Numbered from the stretch's first letter, positions 38,677 through 48,067 are shown. The stretch: DNA of 64,000 nucleotides from Acidaminococcus hominis (GCF_900291475.1 NZ_OLMM01000005.1:428592-492591), one strand, 5' to 3'. A program made the numbers and translations. Notes: a model not told the origin generated them from the sequence alone.

Positions 38677-41667
38677 ATGAACAGGATCTATCAGGTCATT
38701 TGGAATCGGGCACGGGGAATGTATATGGTGGTGTCCGAACTGGCTAAAAGCCGGTCCAAGGGCAGCGGGGCCGGGGGTAAACGGAGCAAACTGTTCCAGC
38801 CCGCAGCGGTTCTGGCTGTACTGCTGACCTTTGGCGTAGGAGGAAACGCCTGGGCAGCCGTCACTATAGGGACAACAGATCCAGGAGTCTCGGCCACCGT
38901 GTATACCACCGATGAAGTGTACACCAAGATTGAAGTGAATGCAGAACTGGAGAAAAAAGCAGATCTTAATACGGACGGGAAAGTTGCTGCTGCTGTCAAA
39001 GCGGACACTGCGGATATCGCTACCAATGCCACTAACGATGGCAATGGAAAAAATATTGCAGATACCTATGCTACCCAGGAAAGTGTAAATGCGGCATTGG
39101 AAAAAAAGGCAGATGTTAATGAGGACGGGAAAGTTGACGCTGCTGTCAAAGCGGATACCGCCACTACGGCAACCAATGCCACCAATGCCACCAACGATGG
39201 AGAGGGAAACAACATTGCAGCTACCTATGCCACCAAGACGGCACTGGCGGGTAAGCAGGACAAGATTGCAGATTCTCTGACGATTGATGGTGCTACTGGG
39301 TCAACCATTATCAATAACAATACTATAAAAGTTCAAGATGATGTTAACACCTGGCATTCCACTACCATCACCAGTAGTTCCATTGATTTTGGCAGCGGCG
39401 CTACTACCATTAGTGAAGACTTTATTGGAACGACCAGCCTCTCTGCCAGTAAACTCACAATGGATACGGAATCGAATCCATCGATTACACTATACTATCA
39501 GAGAGGAAACTATACTACTACCATTGATGCAACGCAAATAAAAACTTCTACCCTCACCGGCACCTCCGGGGTTAATGACGGCAGCCTTAAAGCCGGCACT
39601 TACGTTGCGACCACAAGTACCGTAGGCCAGAACCTGAATGCCCTGGATACCGCAGTGGGGAACGAGAAAACCGCCCGCATCGCTGCTGATACTGCCCTGG
39701 CCGGTGCCGTAAATGGCGGGATGGTCATTGGCAGTGACAATGTCCTAATGAAAAACAGCACTGCTGTCAATGCAGAAACTGGCGCAGTGACCAATAGCCA
39801 AACGGCAGTGGATACCCTGATTATCAACCAAGGAAAGGATAACCAGGTGACCATTGATGAACACGGCATCAAGGTGGGTACGAACAGCTCCCTGATGGAT
39901 GACGACGGTATTTATACCGGCGGCGATTCCTACAACGACGCCAAAGCAGCCCTTAAAGCCACCGGGGAAATCAAAGGGGCGGACGGCAAATTCACGGTAG
40001 ATGCCGAGGGCAGCCTGACCGCAGTTTCTGGTACCATCGGTACAGTGAATGTAGCAACTGACGGTACGGTGACCGGTGTCAAAGACCTTACGGCCAGCGG
40101 CACCCTAACCAGCGGAGACACCAATTCCAGCAACTATACGACCATTAGCGCGGGCAGTACCCACTCCGAAAATGAGAAGATTGATAGCGGCACGCTTTAT
40201 ACCAGCGAAGCCACTTTTGATGAAAAGGGCAGCACCGTAAAGGTGAAAGATGACATAGCCAAAGGCTCCAGTACGTTGACCGCGGGACAACTGGAAAATG
40301 TCGTCAGCAGCAACGATGAGAAGACGAAATCCACCTTCCGGCAAACCACGGGTCAGATTTTGGCGGAGGTGACAGCTGGCACCAATACAACCAGCAGTAC
40401 CCAGACCGCGCAGGATATTACCAATCAGGCAGCCACTGGTACCATCACCAATAACGCCAAGAACCTGGTGAATACAGCTGCCGATGGCATTACGCATACG
40501 GCTGGTACGAGCATCCTGGACGTGGTAGGGAATACGACGGTGACTACGACTACAGAGGGTACGACTTTTGAAAACACAGGTCACAGCACGGCTTTGGAAG
40601 GCGGTTCGCTTACGAAGACGACGATTTCCGGGAATACCCTCCAAACGGGCAAAGCAACCATGGACTATGCGGAGGTCATGAAAGACCTGGGGGTCCGGGG
40701 CAGTGCCGCCATCGACCAGAACCTGACAGTAAAAGGTGCTTCGGACTTGCAAGGCAGCGTTACGGTAGGCAAAGAGCTGGAGGTGAAAGGCAATACCAAG
40801 CTGGACGGTACCTTGGAAGTGGCCCAAGCAGCTTCCTTCAAGGATATCGTCACGCTGGAAAAAGACCTGAAGGTGGGCGGCAATGCTTCCATAGCCGGCG
40901 AAGTATCGGCCAGTTCCTATAAGATTGGGGACAAGACCTACATTGACAAGAACGGCATCAACGCCAATGACCAGAAAATCACCAATGTGGCACCGGGAGA
41001 ACTGGCCCCGGACAGCAAGGATGCGGTAAACGGCAGCCAGCTGTATAGCACTAACCAGCGAGTGGACAGGCTGGACAGCCGGGTGGACAAGGTGGGGGCC
41101 AGCGCAGCGGCCCTGGCTAACCTCCATCCCCTGGATTTCGATGAAGACTCCAAAGTCAGCGTGGCCGCCGCGGTAGGGAACTATGGCAGCGCAGCCGCCG
41201 GTGCCCTGGGCGTATTCTACCGGCCTACTGACCGGGTAATGCTTAATGTCTCTTCCAGTTTTGGCAATGGCGAAAACCTGGTAGGCGGCGGGGTAACCTT
41301 TAAACTGGGCCGGAGCAGCAAACGGCTGGAGCAGGCTGAAAATACCAATGCCGCTTTGGCGAAACAGGTGAATGAACTCCAGGCACGGCTGGACGCTCTC
41401 TTGGGGGCACTGAATCCCCATATGAGCAGGGAATTTCCGGATGTGCCGGCCAACCATTGGGCTTATGAGGCGGTCAGTAAACTGGCCGAGAAAGGTATCC
41501 TCAAAGGGGAGGCAGACGGCAAATATCATGGTGACCGGACCCTGACCCGCTACGAAATGGCGGAAATCATCTATAACGCCCTGAGCAAAGGGGCCAAGGC
41601 CGAAGTCAAACTGGTGCAGGAATTCCGGCCGGAACTCCAGGCCCTGGCGGCTAAGAGACAGGCGTAA
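38677..41667 (+). CDS. Trimeric autotransporter adhesin with C-terminal SLH domain
   Basis: 996 residues. Residues 1-60: long signal peptide with ESPR-type start (MNRIYQVIWNRARGMYMVVS), cleavage near AWA-AV. About 87-190: two related about 52-residue repeats with 'EKKADxNxDGKV', 'NDGxGxNIA' and 'TYAT'. About 200-730: low-complexity Thr/Ser/Asn/Gly beta-rich passenger. About 760-810: neck with 'KITNVAPGEL..DSKDAVNGSQLY'. About 812-872: YadA-type membrane anchor (HPLDFDEDSKVSVAAAVGNYG). After this comes a coiled coil (about 873-905) and an SLH domain (about 915-970: FPDVPANHWAYEAVSKLAEKG). Adhesin on the cell surface; the SLH would sit in the periplasm and grip peptidoglycan. Confidence 0.92.
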   Translation: MNRIYQVIWNRARGMYMVVSELAKSRSKGSGAGGKRSKLFQPAAVLAVLLTFGVGGNAWAAVTIGTTDPGVSATVYTTDEVYTKIEVNAELEKKADLNTDGKVAAAVKADTADIATNATNDGNGKNIADTYATQESVNAALEKKADVNEDGKVDAAVKADTATTATNATNATNDGEGNNIAATYATKTALAGKQDKIADSLTIDGATGSTIINNNTIKVQDDVNTWHSTTITSSSIDFGSGATTISEDFIGTTSLSASKLTMDTESNPSITLYYQRGNYTTTIDATQIKTSTLTGTSGVNDGSLKAGTYVATTSTVGQNLNALDTAVGNEKTARIAADTALAGAVNGGMVIGSDNVLMKNSTAVNAETGAVTNSQTAVDTLIINQGKDNQVTIDEHGIKVGTNSSLMDDDGIYTGGDSYNDAKAALKATGEIKGADGKFTVDAEGSLTAVSGTIGTVNVATDGTVTGVKDLTASGTLTSGDTNSSNYTTISAGSTHSENEKIDSGTLYTSEATFDEKGSTVKVKDDIAKGSSTLTAGQLENVVSSNDEKTKSTFRQTTGQILAEVTAGTNTTSSTQTAQDITNQAATGTITNNAKNLVNTAADGITHTAGTSILDVVGNTTVTTTTEGTTFENTGHSTALEGGSLTKTTISGNTLQTGKATMDYAEVMKDLGVRGSAAIDQNLTVKGASDLQGSVTVGKELEVKGNTKLDGTLEVAQAASFKDIVTLEKDLKVGGNASIAGEVSASSYKIGDKTYIDKNGINANDQKITNVAPGELAPDSKDAVNGSQLYSTNQRVDRLDSRVDKVGASAAALANLHPLDFDEDSKVSVAAAVGNYGSAAAGALGVFYRPTDRVMLNVSSSFGNGENLVGGGVTFKLGRSSKRLEQAENTNAALAKQVNELQARLDALLGALNPHMSREFPDVPANHWAYEAVSKLAEKGILKGEADGKYHGDRTLTRYEMAEIIYNALSKGAKAEVKLVQEFRPELQALAAKRQA

Positions 41668-41703
41668 CCCACTAGCTGAAGTAAATAAAACCTGAATACC
41701 CTT

Positions 41704-41743
41704 GCAAATTCACCCTGGCAATCCAGCCAGGGTGAATTTGTGT
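41704..41743 (+). terminator. Hairpin after the adhesin gene
   Basis: CAAATTCACCCTGG (41704-41717) / CCAGGGTGAATTTG (41727-41740), a perfect 14-bp stem. The T-run is weak. Confidence 0.7.
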
Positions 41744-41835
41744 TACGCAGCGGCAGAAGGCCTGTAAGCTTGTCTTCAGCTATTTTTACTGGACCTGCAA
41801 AGCATAGGACGAAACAGAAAAATAGGTTTCTTTGG

Positions 41836-41864
41836 TTGACAGGTTTGCTGACACTAACTATAAT
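41836..41864 (+). promoter_or_regulatory. Promoter of the amidase gene
   Basis: TTGACA (41836-41841), 17-base spacer, TATAAT (41859-41864): full consensus. Confidence 0.92.
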
Positions 41865-41908
41865 TTAAAAGCGAATGCAAATTATTTGCAAGTAAGGAGC
41901 TGAAAGAC

Positions 41909-42916
41909 TTGAAAAAATGGATTGTTTTGTTATTGCTGTTTTTTTGTTTTTGGGGCAGTGCAGAAGCGGCAGGGCACATTGTGGGTGTATCTTATGGAGT
42001 CAACCAGAAAGGGCAGCTAAGGGTTGTGATTGAATCGGATGAGCCGCTTCCTTACAAGACAAAAATCTTGGAAGGAGAGGCCCATATTTTTATTAATGGC
42101 ATACTGGAACCCTCAATCGCTCCCATCTACCAGCCGCGTGAATCCACTCACGTAAGGACGGTCCGTTTGCAAAAGACGCCAAAAGGGACGTTAATTCATA
42201 TCCATACGGATGAAAACCCAACCCGGGCGGATTTTAAGATATTTGCTTTGAAGGCCGATGCGGAAACAAAACGGCCGCCGCGCATTGTAATCGACGTGGC
42301 GCCTGTATTCGAGCGAGAATACAGGGTAGGGGGCGGACTCAAAGGGAAACGGATTACGCTAGACCCTGGTCATGGGGGTTCCGATCCTGGGACCCATGGC
42401 CTTGAAAGCGGGCTCAAGGAAAAGGAAGTAACCCTGCCTCTTGCCCTTCGGGTAAAGAAGCTCCTTGAACAGAAGGGAGCAACGGTCTATTTAACGCGAT
42501 ATAGTGACCGCGATGTTTTTGGACCTACGGCTACGGATCAGCAGGAACTCCAGGCCCGCGTTGATGTGGCCGAAAAGACCCGTTCTGACCTGTTTCTCAG
42601 TATTCATTGCAATGCGAGTACGAATCGCAGTGTTGGAGGCTATTCCACGTATTATACGCCCAAGACACCCTATGATAAGAACTTTGCCTATGACCTACAG
42701 ACTGAGTTAATGAAAACGGCTGCTGTGACGGATCGAGGCATCTTTGCTTCCCGGCTGTACGTCAATCGCAAATCTTCAATGCCCAGTGCTTTGGTGGAAT
42801 GCCTGTTTATGACGAATAAAAGGGAGGAACAGCTGCTGCTCTCCGAGCATTTCCTGGATAAAATTGCAGAGGCTATTGCGCGGGGAATTGAAAAATTTGA
42901 GGAGGCTGGAGTGTAG
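41909..42916 (+). CDS. N-acetylmuramoyl-L-alanine amidase (Amidase_3) with AMIN-like domain
   Basis: 335 residues from TTG 41909, 9 bases after AAGGAG; no ATG or GTG lies nearby in frame. A signal peptide ends near AEAAG. About 25-130 is an AMIN-like beta domain that localizes the enzyme to the wall. About 145-330 is the zinc amidase domain: LDPGHGGSDPG (His), KEKEVTL (Glu), SIHCNAS (His) and the terminal ALVECLFMTN (Glu). It cuts the amide bond between MurNAc and the stem peptide, used in cell separation. It is monocistronic with a consensus promoter. Confidence 0.92.
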   Translation: MKKWIVLLLLFFCFWGSAEAAGHIVGVSYGVNQKGQLRVVIESDEPLPYKTKILEGEAHIFINGILEPSIAPIYQPRESTHVRTVRLQKTPKGTLIHIHTDENPTRADFKIFALKADAETKRPPRIVIDVAPVFEREYRVGGGLKGKRITLDPGHGGSDPGTHGLESGLKEKEVTLPLALRVKKLLEQKGATVYLTRYSDRDVFGPTATDQQELQARVDVAEKTRSDLFLSIHCNASTNRSVGGYSTYYTPKTPYDKNFAYDLQTELMKTAAVTDRGIFASRLYVNRKSSMPSALVECLFMTNKREEQLLLSEHFLDKIAEAIARGIEKFEEAGV

Positions 42917-43004
42917 GCAATTGGCGGAGAAAATATGCTGGCCCGCTAAAGAACGGACTCCATTGCTTTTTATGATTACTTTTTCCTATCATGGATAATT
43001 CTCA

Positions 43005-43041
43005 ATAGGTATTTGTTATTTTCCCTTACCCTGACTATAAT
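43005..43041 (+). promoter_or_regulatory. Promoter and shared 16-bp element of the flavodoxin gene
   Basis: TTGTTA (43013-43018), 17-base spacer, TATAAT (43036-43041). The -35 is embedded in ATAGGTATTTGTTATT (43005-43020), which recurs exactly around the -35 of the MFS gene promoter. Confidence 0.7.
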
Positions 43042-43105
43042 TGTTGTAGGAAAAACATACTTGTTTTCCGGGTATTTAGTTTGACTTTTTTTGGGAGGGG
43101 TTATT

Positions 43106-43711
43106 ATGTGGAAAAAATTGATGGCCGTTCTGGTCTGTTGTTTGGCCCTTGTGGTGGGCGCCTGCGGAGAAACGGCTTCTACGGCAGCACCGGCTGGCGG
43201 CAATAAGGCGGCAGCTGCAGCGGACAGCAGTGCCGCAGCTGAGGGCAAAACCTTGGTAGTCTATTTCTCCAATACGGGAAATACCAAAAAGGTGGCGGAA
43301 GCTCTTGCCCAGGAAACCGGCGGCACCCTGTATGCTATCGAAGCGGCCCAGCCGTATACGGCGGCCGATTTGGACTATAACAACAACGATAGCCGGAGCG
43401 TAAAGGAACATAAGGATCCGTCCATCCGTCCTGCCATTAAAGGGGATGTGGCTGACTGGGGTTCTTATAAGACCGTTTATATTGGCTATCCCATCTGGTG
43501 GGGACAGGCTCCCAATATTCTCTACACCTTTGTAGAAAACCATAATTTCGACGGCAAGAAAGTGATTCCTTTTGCTACTTCCTACAGCAGCTCTTTTGGC
43601 AGCAGCGGCTCCAACCTGGCCAAAGCAGCAAAAACCGGCAATTGGCAGGAAGGCAAACGCTTTGCCGGCGGCGCTGGTGCAGCTGAAGTAAAGGATTGGC
43701 TGAAAAAATAA
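43106..43711 (+). CDS. Flavodoxin-fold lipoprotein
   Basis: 201 residues from ATG 43106 (gggagggg upstream). Signal peptide with lipobox LVVGAC (Cys19), then an Ala-rich linker to about residue 48, then a flavodoxin fold: FMN phosphate loop YFSNTGNTKKVA, 'YIGYPIWWGQAPNILYTF' and 'FATSYSSSFGSSGSNL'. Membrane-attached flavodoxins on the outer side of the inner membrane probably carry electrons in quinone or nitro/dye reduction, but the partner is unknown. Single gene; its promoter shares an element with the MFS-hydrolase operon. Confidence 0.9.
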   Translation: MWKKLMAVLVCCLALVVGACGETASTAAPAGGNKAAAAADSSAAAEGKTLVVYFSNTGNTKKVAEALAQETGGTLYAIEAAQPYTAADLDYNNNDSRSVKEHKDPSIRPAIKGDVADWGSYKTVYIGYPIWWGQAPNILYTFVENHNFDGKKVIPFATSYSSSFGSSGSNLAKAAKTGNWQEGKRFAGGAGAAEVKDWLKK

Positions 43712-43800
43712 GCTTTGTCTAAGGGCACCCACGGCAGTGAGTGTCCTTTCTTTCTGCCCGGCTGCCAGCAAAAGGGGCTTCTTTTTTTCCCAGGTTTCGG

Positions 43801-43806
43801 TATAAT
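43801..43806 (+). promoter_or_regulatory. -10 element upstream of the phosphatase-like gene
   Basis: TATAAT at 43801-43806, 55 bases before the start; the -35 region is poor. Confidence 0.4.
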
Positions 43807-43861
43807 AAAGAGTAATATTCTTACCAAAGAAACCCAATTTACAATCAGGAGGATTATGGAT

Positions 43862-45193
43862 ATGCACAATAAATGGCTCCGCAGATTTTTGAAGCTGCTG
43901 CTTTTTTTGGTCTGCCTGGCAGGTTTGGGCGCTGCCTTTTGGCAGTTAGCCCCCAGCTACGCCAAGGCCCCTGTGCTCCAAGCTCTGCGCTGGGGCCAGG
44001 AGAAAGCCATCCACTACGATTTGATTTCCGGTTCGGAGGTGACCAATATCCGGCAGGTAATGACTGCGGATCCTTCCACCAGCCGGACCATTATGTGGCA
44101 GTCTTCCTTTGCCCAGGAAAACCCCGTGGTGGAATACCGGGTAAAGGGCCAAAATGACTCCCAGACGGTTTCTGCAGCAGAGGAGAAGTTCACCGATGGG
44201 GGCAAGGAAACCTACATCCATACGGCGTATTTGACCAAGCTGAAGCCGGGAACGGACTACGAATACCGGATCCGCTATGCCAAGAAGGCAGGAAACTGGC
44301 TGGCACTTCATACGTTTAAGGGCAATGATTTTAAGGCGCTGGTATTCCCGGACTCCCAGTCCAGCGATTACAGTGTCTGGAAGGAAACGGCTATGCCCGC
44401 CTGGGAACGGAACCAGGATGCCCAGTTCTTCATCAACATGGGGGACCTGGTGGACAATGGGGAGGATGCTTCCCAGTGGAATGCCTGGTTTGACGTGGTG
44501 GAACCCATGGCGGAAAAGATTCCGGTGGCGCCTCTTATGGGCAACCACGAAACCTATAACCTGGACTGGAAGGTTCGCCGGCCGGAAGCCTATATGAAAC
44601 TGTTCTCCCTGCCGGCCAATGGGTACAAGGCCTATCCCAACCGGTTTTATTCCTTCAATGTGGGAGATGTGCACTTTGTGGTGCTGGATACCCAAACCCA
44701 GGAAATGGCCGATTTTGAGCCCAGTCTTTTGGCGGATGAAATGGCCTGGTTCAAGGCAGATATGGCCAAAAACCAGAAAAAGTGGAATGTGGTGCTGATG
44801 CATAAGGATCCCCTGCAATACGCCTTTAATCCGGAAACCCGGCCCGGCGCCGACCGGAAAGAGGGCTTTTCGGAAGAAGGCCGGCAGTGGATGCCCCTGT
44901 TTGACCAGTACCATATTGACCTGGTACTGTCCGCCCATCTGCACACCTACCGGAACCGGGGCATTATCCAGAACTTCCAGCGGGCGCCCCAGGGGCCGTT
45001 ATACATTATTACCGGCGTGGCCGGCAATGTGCGGTATCCTTCCCTGTGGGCCCGGCATAGCCTGGATGTGATGGTGGCACCGCAGCCGGAGACGGATAAC
45101 TATCTGGTGCTGGAGAAGCAGGACAATATGCTGCGGATTCGCTGCTACCTGCCCAATGGCACGCTGCTTGATACGGCAACGGTGGTCAAGTAA
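43862..45193 (+). CDS. Purple acid phosphatase-like metallophosphoesterase
   Basis: 443 residues from ATG 43862 (AGGAGG 9 bases upstream; the ATG at 43856 is too close). One N-terminal hydrophobic segment (about 10-32) is a signal or membrane anchor. About 60-155 is a fibronectin-III-like purple acid phosphatase N-domain ('RTIMWQSS', 'YIHTAYLTKLKPGTDYEYRIRY' in part). About 160-420 is the metallophosphatase domain: VFPDSQ, NMGDLVDNGED, MGNHET, LMHKDP, SAHLHTY. It hydrolyses phosphate esters outside the cytoplasm. It ends at a terminator, before dapF. Confidence 0.9.
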   Translation: MHNKWLRRFLKLLLFLVCLAGLGAAFWQLAPSYAKAPVLQALRWGQEKAIHYDLISGSEVTNIRQVMTADPSTSRTIMWQSSFAQENPVVEYRVKGQNDSQTVSAAEEKFTDGGKETYIHTAYLTKLKPGTDYEYRIRYAKKAGNWLALHTFKGNDFKALVFPDSQSSDYSVWKETAMPAWERNQDAQFFINMGDLVDNGEDASQWNAWFDVVEPMAEKIPVAPLMGNHETYNLDWKVRRPEAYMKLFSLPANGYKAYPNRFYSFNVGDVHFVVLDTQTQEMADFEPSLLADEMAWFKADMAKNQKKWNVVLMHKDPLQYAFNPETRPGADRKEGFSEEGRQWMPLFDQYHIDLVLSAHLHTYRNRGIIQNFQRAPQGPLYIITGVAGNVRYPSLWARHSLDVMVAPQPETDNYLVLEKQDNMLRIRCYLPNGTLLDTATVVK

Positions 45194-45219
45194 AACTGAA
45201 CAAAGTATACAAAATTATG

Positions 45220-45250
45220 AAAACTTGTCACGAAAATGTGACAAGTTTTT
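45220..45250 (+). terminator. Terminator after the phosphatase-like gene
   Basis: AAAACTTGTCAC / GTGACAAGTTTT, 12-bp stem, then T-run. It is preceded by GTATACAAAATTAT (45205-45218). Confidence 0.9.
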
Positions 45251-45251
45251 C

Positions 45252-45280
45252 TTTACAGAATGGACAGAATGCAGTAAAAT
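45252..45280 (+). promoter_or_regulatory. Promoter of dapF
   Basis: TTTACA (45252-45257), 17-base spacer, TAAAAT (45275-45280). Confidence 0.7.
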
Positions 45281-45339
45281 ACTACTATTATTGAGAATTC
45301 TGCTCCCTGTGGGGCAGAAGGCAGAAGGAGGTTGTTGCC

Positions 45340-46215
45340 TTGAAGCTATCATTCACAAAGATGCATGGCTGTGGAAACGACTATGTGTATGTGAATTGTA
45401 TGGAAAAGATGCTGCCGCAGCCGGGGAAAATTTCGGAGCTGGTGAGCCATCGCCGTTTTGGGGTTGGTTCCGATGGTCTGATCTGCATTTGCCCGTCTGA
45501 GAAGGCGGATTTCCGTATGCGTATGTTCAATGCCGATGCCTCAGAAGGCAAGATGTGCGGCAATGGCAGCCGCTGTGTGGCCAAATTTGTTTATGACAAG
45601 GGTTTGACCAAAAAGGATACCATTACCCTGGAAACCCTGGCCGGGATCAAAACCATCCATATGACGGTCCAGAACGGCAAGGTGACGGAGGCCGAAGTGG
45701 CCATGGGCAAGGCCGAAACAAGAACGCAGCTGATTCCTATGCAATGGGACGCAGAGACCTGCATCAACCAAGGGGTGACTTTCACCCGGCCGGATGGCAG
45801 TACCTTCCAGGTACAGGGAACGGCGGTATCCATGGGCAATCCCCATTTTGTCCTGTTTGTGGACGAGGTGGAAACGGCTCCGGTGGAAGAAGTGGGCCGC
45901 ATCATTGAAACCTCTCCGGTCTTTCCGGAACAGGTCAATGTGGAGTTTGTCCAGGTAATCGATGCCAACCACGTGAAATTCCGGGTTTGGGAGCGGGGCA
46001 GCGGGGAAACCTGGGCCTGCGGAACCGGCGCCTGCGCAGTAGGCTATACGGTGCTTACCCTGGGCAAAGCCGGCAAACCAGGAGAATTCGTCAAGGTGGA
46101 AGCCAAAGGCGGTATGCTCCAGGTGAAGGTCCAGCCCGATGGGGAGATTATCCTGAAGGGACCGGCCACCACTGTTTTTGAGGGAGAAATGGAACTTCCC
46201 GATAACTTGGATTGA
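45340..46215 (+). CDS. dapF: Diaminopimelate epimerase
   Basis: 291 residues from TTG 45340, 8 bases after AAGGAGG. It interconverts LL- and meso-diaminopimelate for lysine and peptidoglycan synthesis. The two active-site cysteines are in MCGNGSRC and ACGTGAC; the N-terminus TKMHGCGNDYVYV and 'MGNPHFVLFV' are typical. dapL, which makes its substrate, follows 63 bases later with its own promoter. Confidence 0.95.
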   Translation: MKLSFTKMHGCGNDYVYVNCMEKMLPQPGKISELVSHRRFGVGSDGLICICPSEKADFRMRMFNADASEGKMCGNGSRCVAKFVYDKGLTKKDTITLETLAGIKTIHMTVQNGKVTEAEVAMGKAETRTQLIPMQWDAETCINQGVTFTRPDGSTFQVQGTAVSMGNPHFVLFVDEVETAPVEEVGRIIETSPVFPEQVNVEFVQVIDANHVKFRVWERGSGETWACGTGACAVGYTVLTLGKAGKPGEFVKVEAKGGMLQVKVQPDGEIILKGPATTVFEGEMELPDNLD

Positions 46216-46240
46216 CTTTACCCCATTGCTAATTTAAAAT
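46212..46240 (+). promoter_or_regulatory. Promoter of dapL
   Basis: TTGACT (46212-46217, overlapping the dapF stop), 17-base spacer, TAAAAT (46235-46240). Confidence 0.7.
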
Positions 46241-46278
46241 AAACATATAAGAGCGCTCAGCACATAAAGGAGATTACT

Positions 46279-47478
46279 ATGGCTTTAGTAAATGGCAATT
46301 ATGCAAAATTAAAGGACAGCTATTTGTTTTCTGATATTGCAGCACGGGTAGCTGCTTTCACCAAAGCCCATCCCGAAAAGAAATTGATTAAAATGGGCAT
46401 TGGCGATGTTACCCTGCCGCTGGCTCCTGTAGTTGTGGATGCGATGACCAAGGCTGTCCAGGAAATGGGCAAGAAAGAAACCTTCCGGGGTTATGGCCCT
46501 GAACAAGGTTACGATTTCCTGCATGAAGCCATTGTTGCCTACTACGCTCGTCATGGAGTGGAACTGGACAGCAAGGAAATTTTCATCAGCGATGGTGCCA
46601 AAAGCGACTGCGGCAATATGACCGACCTGTTTGACGACAGCAACGTAATCCTGGTTCCGGATCCGGTTTATCCCGTTTATGTGGATACCAACCTGATGCG
46701 CGGCCGCAAGATTTTGTACATGAACGGCACTCCGGAGAACGGCTTCCTGCCCATGCCGGACTTTGATGTAAAAGCCGATATTGTATACCTGTGTTCTCCC
46801 AACAACCCCACCGGTGCCGTTTACACCCGGGACCAGCTGGCAGTTTGGGTAGAATACGCCAAGAAGTATGATGCCATTCTGCTGTACGATGCAGCTTACG
46901 AAGCGTTTATTACGGATGAGAACATCCCCCGCTCTATTTACGAGGTTCCCGGCGCCAAGGATTATGCCATTGAAATCTGCTCCTTCTCCAAGACGGCAGG
47001 CTTTACCGGCACCCGCTGCGGCTACACCGTAGTTCCCCTGGGCCTGAAACGGAAATCTCCGGAAGGCAAGGAAATGAGCCTGAACAAAATGTGGCTGCGC
47101 CGGCAGACCACCAAGTTCAATGGGGTCAACTACATTGTACAACGGGGTGCAGAAGCTGCCATGTCTCCGGAAGGGGAAAAGGAATGCGGCGAAATGCTGG
47201 CTTACTACCGTGAAAATGCCCGCATGATCATGGAAACCTTTGACAAGAAAGGCTACAAGTATTTCGGCGGCAAGTATTCTCCTTACGTTTGGATGCAATG
47301 TCCCAACCATATGGGCAGCTGGGAATATTTTGACCACCTGCTCAATGACCTGGCCATTGTAGGCACTCCCGGCGCTGGTTTCGGCACCATGGGGGAAGGT
47401 TACCTGCGTCTCAGCGCTTTCGGTACCCATGAGGGCACCAAGGAAGCCATGGAACGGATTGAGAAAGACAGCATTTAA
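46279..47478 (+). CDS. dapL: LL-diaminopimelate aminotransferase
   Basis: 399 residues, ATG 46279 after AAAGGAG. PLP fold-type I aminotransferase; the PLP lysine lies in SFSKTAGFTGTRCGY, with SPNNPTG and YDAAYEAF upstream. The N-terminus 'NGNYAKLKDSYLFSDIAARV' is characteristic of DapL. It makes LL-diaminopimelate from tetrahydrodipicolinate and glutamate in one step, bypassing the succinylase or acetylase routes. Next to dapF, this completes the last steps of the short DAP pathway. Confidence 0.95.
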   Translation: MALVNGNYAKLKDSYLFSDIAARVAAFTKAHPEKKLIKMGIGDVTLPLAPVVVDAMTKAVQEMGKKETFRGYGPEQGYDFLHEAIVAYYARHGVELDSKEIFISDGAKSDCGNMTDLFDDSNVILVPDPVYPVYVDTNLMRGRKILYMNGTPENGFLPMPDFDVKADIVYLCSPNNPTGAVYTRDQLAVWVEYAKKYDAILLYDAAYEAFITDENIPRSIYEVPGAKDYAIEICSFSKTAGFTGTRCGYTVVPLGLKRKSPEGKEMSLNKMWLRRQTTKFNGVNYIVQRGAEAAMSPEGEKECGEMLAYYRENARMIMETFDKKGYKYFGGKYSPYVWMQCPNHMGSWEYFDHLLNDLAIVGTPGAGFGTMGEGYLRLSAFGTHEGTKEAMERIEKDSI

Positions 47479-47533
47479 AATTGTTTTTTACCAACCAGAG
47501 TCAATTCTTAAAAACAGGAAAGGGTGTTTGCGT

Positions 47534-47986
47534 ATGAAGAAATTAGCATTAGCATTGACCGCCGTTTTGTCCATGGGTTTGGCAAGTATGGGTTTTGCCA
47601 GCCCCGCCAGTGACCTGTTGAATCAGGAAGAAAAGACCGTTACCCAAGTAGTGAACCTGCTGCAGGGCCAAGGCGAACTGGCTGATGTATCCAAGAACTT
47701 TACCCCAGAATTGCAAAAGAACTTTAACGATAAGGCTCTCAGCAATATGCAAAAGGGCGTTACCGACCAACTGGGCAAAGTCAGCGATGCTACCCTGGTA
47801 CGGCTGGACAAGTTCCCGGATGCAGACCGTCTGATCTACTTGGGCAAAGCAAGAAAATCCCCGAATGTGCAATTGACTTTCCTCTTTGTGACCAAAGACA
47901 AGAAAGCTTTGCTCCAGGGCGTTAACGTGACTCCGGTAGAAATCAAAACGGAAAATACCCAGGATAAGGCAGCTGCTGCCAAATAA
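47534..47986 (+). CDS. Secreted DUF3887-like protein
   Basis: 150 residues with a signal peptide (cleavage near GFAS-PA). The remaining part is a small alpha+beta domain: a helix 'KTVTQVVNLLQGQGELADVSKNFTPEL' in part, then strands 'LIYLGKARKSPNVQLTFLFVTKDKKALLQGVNVTPV'. The layout resembles DUF3887 (a cystatin/NTF2-like fold found in exported proteins). No catalytic motif. It is 55 bases after dapL and may be co-transcribed; function unknown. Confidence 0.75.
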   Translation: MKKLALALTAVLSMGLASMGFASPASDLLNQEEKTVTQVVNLLQGQGELADVSKNFTPELQKNFNDKALSNMQKGVTDQLGKVSDATLVRLDKFPDADRLIYLGKARKSPNVQLTFLFVTKDKKALLQGVNVTPVEIKTENTQDKAAAAK

Positions 47987-48019
47987 GTTTCTTGGGAAAT
48001 TATCCAAAAGGCTTGCAAC

Positions 48020-48056
48020 AAAAAATTCCTGACCCTACGGGGCCAGGAATTTTTTT
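48020..48056. terminator. Bidirectional terminator
   Basis: AAAAATTCCTG / CAGGAATTTTT, with A- and T-runs on both sides, between two converging genes. Confidence 0.85.
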
Positions 48057-48067
48057 GTCTGTGGTAT

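Noticed and set aside
38961-39140. DxNxDG loops in the adhesin as dockerin or EF-hand calcium sites
   Set aside because: ADLNTDGKV and ADVNEDGKV look similar, but the residue needed at position 12 and the flanking helices are missing; they are better read as part of a stalk repeat.
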